Below, piece by piece: positions 4,863 to 5,197 of a DNA stretch of 5,197 nt. The first letter of the stretch is position 1, and every line of letters begins with the position of its first letter. The position numbers and the translations under genes are program-made. This stretch comes from Alphaproteobacteria bacterium. GTDB lineage: Bacteria; Pseudomonadota; Alphaproteobacteria; DAOWDM01. Under the pieces are notes generated by a model. It searched no databases, was not told where the DNA came from, and was given only the letters and a program-made list of their open reading frames with translations. The stretch is from positions 1-5,197 of the forward strand of contig DAOWDM010000221.1 of the NCBI GenBank assembly GCA_030639035.1, in the 5' to 3' direction.

Positions 4863-5197
4863 ATGGCATATGCGAGCCAACAAAATATGATTGACCGTTT
4901 TGGTAATGAGGAAATAATCAGCATTACCAATCCAGAAGGAGAAAGCATCGGAACAGATAGGCTTAACAGAGCCTTGTCTGATGCTGATGCCAGAATTGAT
5001 GGTTATCTTGCTGCTCGCTATGCCTTGCCTCTTGAAATCACACCGACACTTCTTGAAGGTGTTGCCTGTGATTTAAGCCGATATTTTCTTTATGATGAAG
5101 CTCCGTCTGAGATTGTTGTGGAGCGTTATAAAAATGCGGTTTCCACGTTAAAAGATATTTCTACTGGAAAAATCAAACTTCCTGATGCTGCAGGATC
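4863..5197 (+). CDS. Mu gp36/J-like protein (DUF1320), cut by the right edge
   Basis: The open frame runs off the window after 111 codons. The sequence matches the gp36 family (Pfam PF07030, DUF1320), about 140 residues in Mu-like phages, so most of it is present. Visible hallmarks are an N-terminal QQNMIDRFGNEEIISITN (6-23), the helix ALSDADARIDGYLAARYALPL (37-57), ACDLSRYFLYDEAP (68-81), VERYKNAVSTLKDISTGKIKL (86-106) and a final PDAAG. In Mu the gene corresponds to J, needed for head completion and joining to the tail; the family resembles head-tail connector/adaptor proteins that dock below the portal, an inference from its helical pattern. ATG 4863 has GGAGG at 4853-4857, spaced 5, and follows the previous stop by 12 bases. 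Confidence 0.9.
   Translation, partial: MAYASQQNMIDRFGNEEIISITNPEGESIGTDRLNRALSDADARIDGYLAARYALPLEITPTLLEGVACDLSRYFLYDEAPSEIVVERYKNAVSTLKDISTGKIKLPDAAG

Overview
This window is part of the head-gene module of a Mu-like phage, most likely an integrated prophage. Seven genes are read on the + strand and none on the - strand. The order follows phage Mu: the end of the portal protein (gp29/DUF935), the gpF-type head morphogenesis protein, the gpI-type protease with a nested Z-type scaffold start, a small capsid decoration-type protein, the gpT-type major capsid protein, a gp35/HI1506-type protein, and the start of a gp36/J-type (DUF1320) protein. The host cannot be named. The DNA is moderately AT-rich, ribosome binding sites are strong and classical (AAGGAG/GGAGG), and Mu-like head genes of this type point to a bacterial, probably Gram-negative, host. 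I saw no host-specific uptake sequence or rRNA/tRNA that would narrow it.

Layout. Positions 1-835 hold the portal tail and gpF, coupled by a TAATG stop/start overlap. Positions 836-2186 are the anomaly. An AT-rich gene at 958-2022 encodes a PIN-like nuclease (DUF4935/PIN_12 type) with a beta-rich C-terminal extension. A candidate sigma70-like promoter lies just upstream and a strong intrinsic terminator lies about 110 bases downstream. In Mu this slot between F and I holds gene G, which is not seen here. The arrangement looks like a moron: a cargo gene in a phage structural operon, not needed for the virion and possibly expressed from the prophage. Positions 2187-5197 return to a tightly packed head operon: protease/scaffold, decoration protein, capsid, gp35-like, gp36-like, with TAATG overlap or gaps of 12-18 bases and good Shine-Dalgarno sequences.

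How the genes work together. The portal and gpF initiate the procapsid. The scaffold (Z-like, the C-terminal 191 residues of the protease gene) shapes the shell built of gpT. The protease (gpI) clears the scaffold. The small protein at 3248-3667 probably coats or stabilises the shell. The gp35- and gp36-like proteins act at or after head completion and head-tail joining. The PIN protein has no evident part in this and is more likely a host-fitness, anti-phage or toxin-like factor.

The best leads are the PIN cargo gene, the protease start that sits just behind a terminator without a visible Shine-Dalgarno while the internal scaffold start has an excellent one, and a 10-bp GC-rich hairpin inside the gp35-like gene directly after the major capsid gene.
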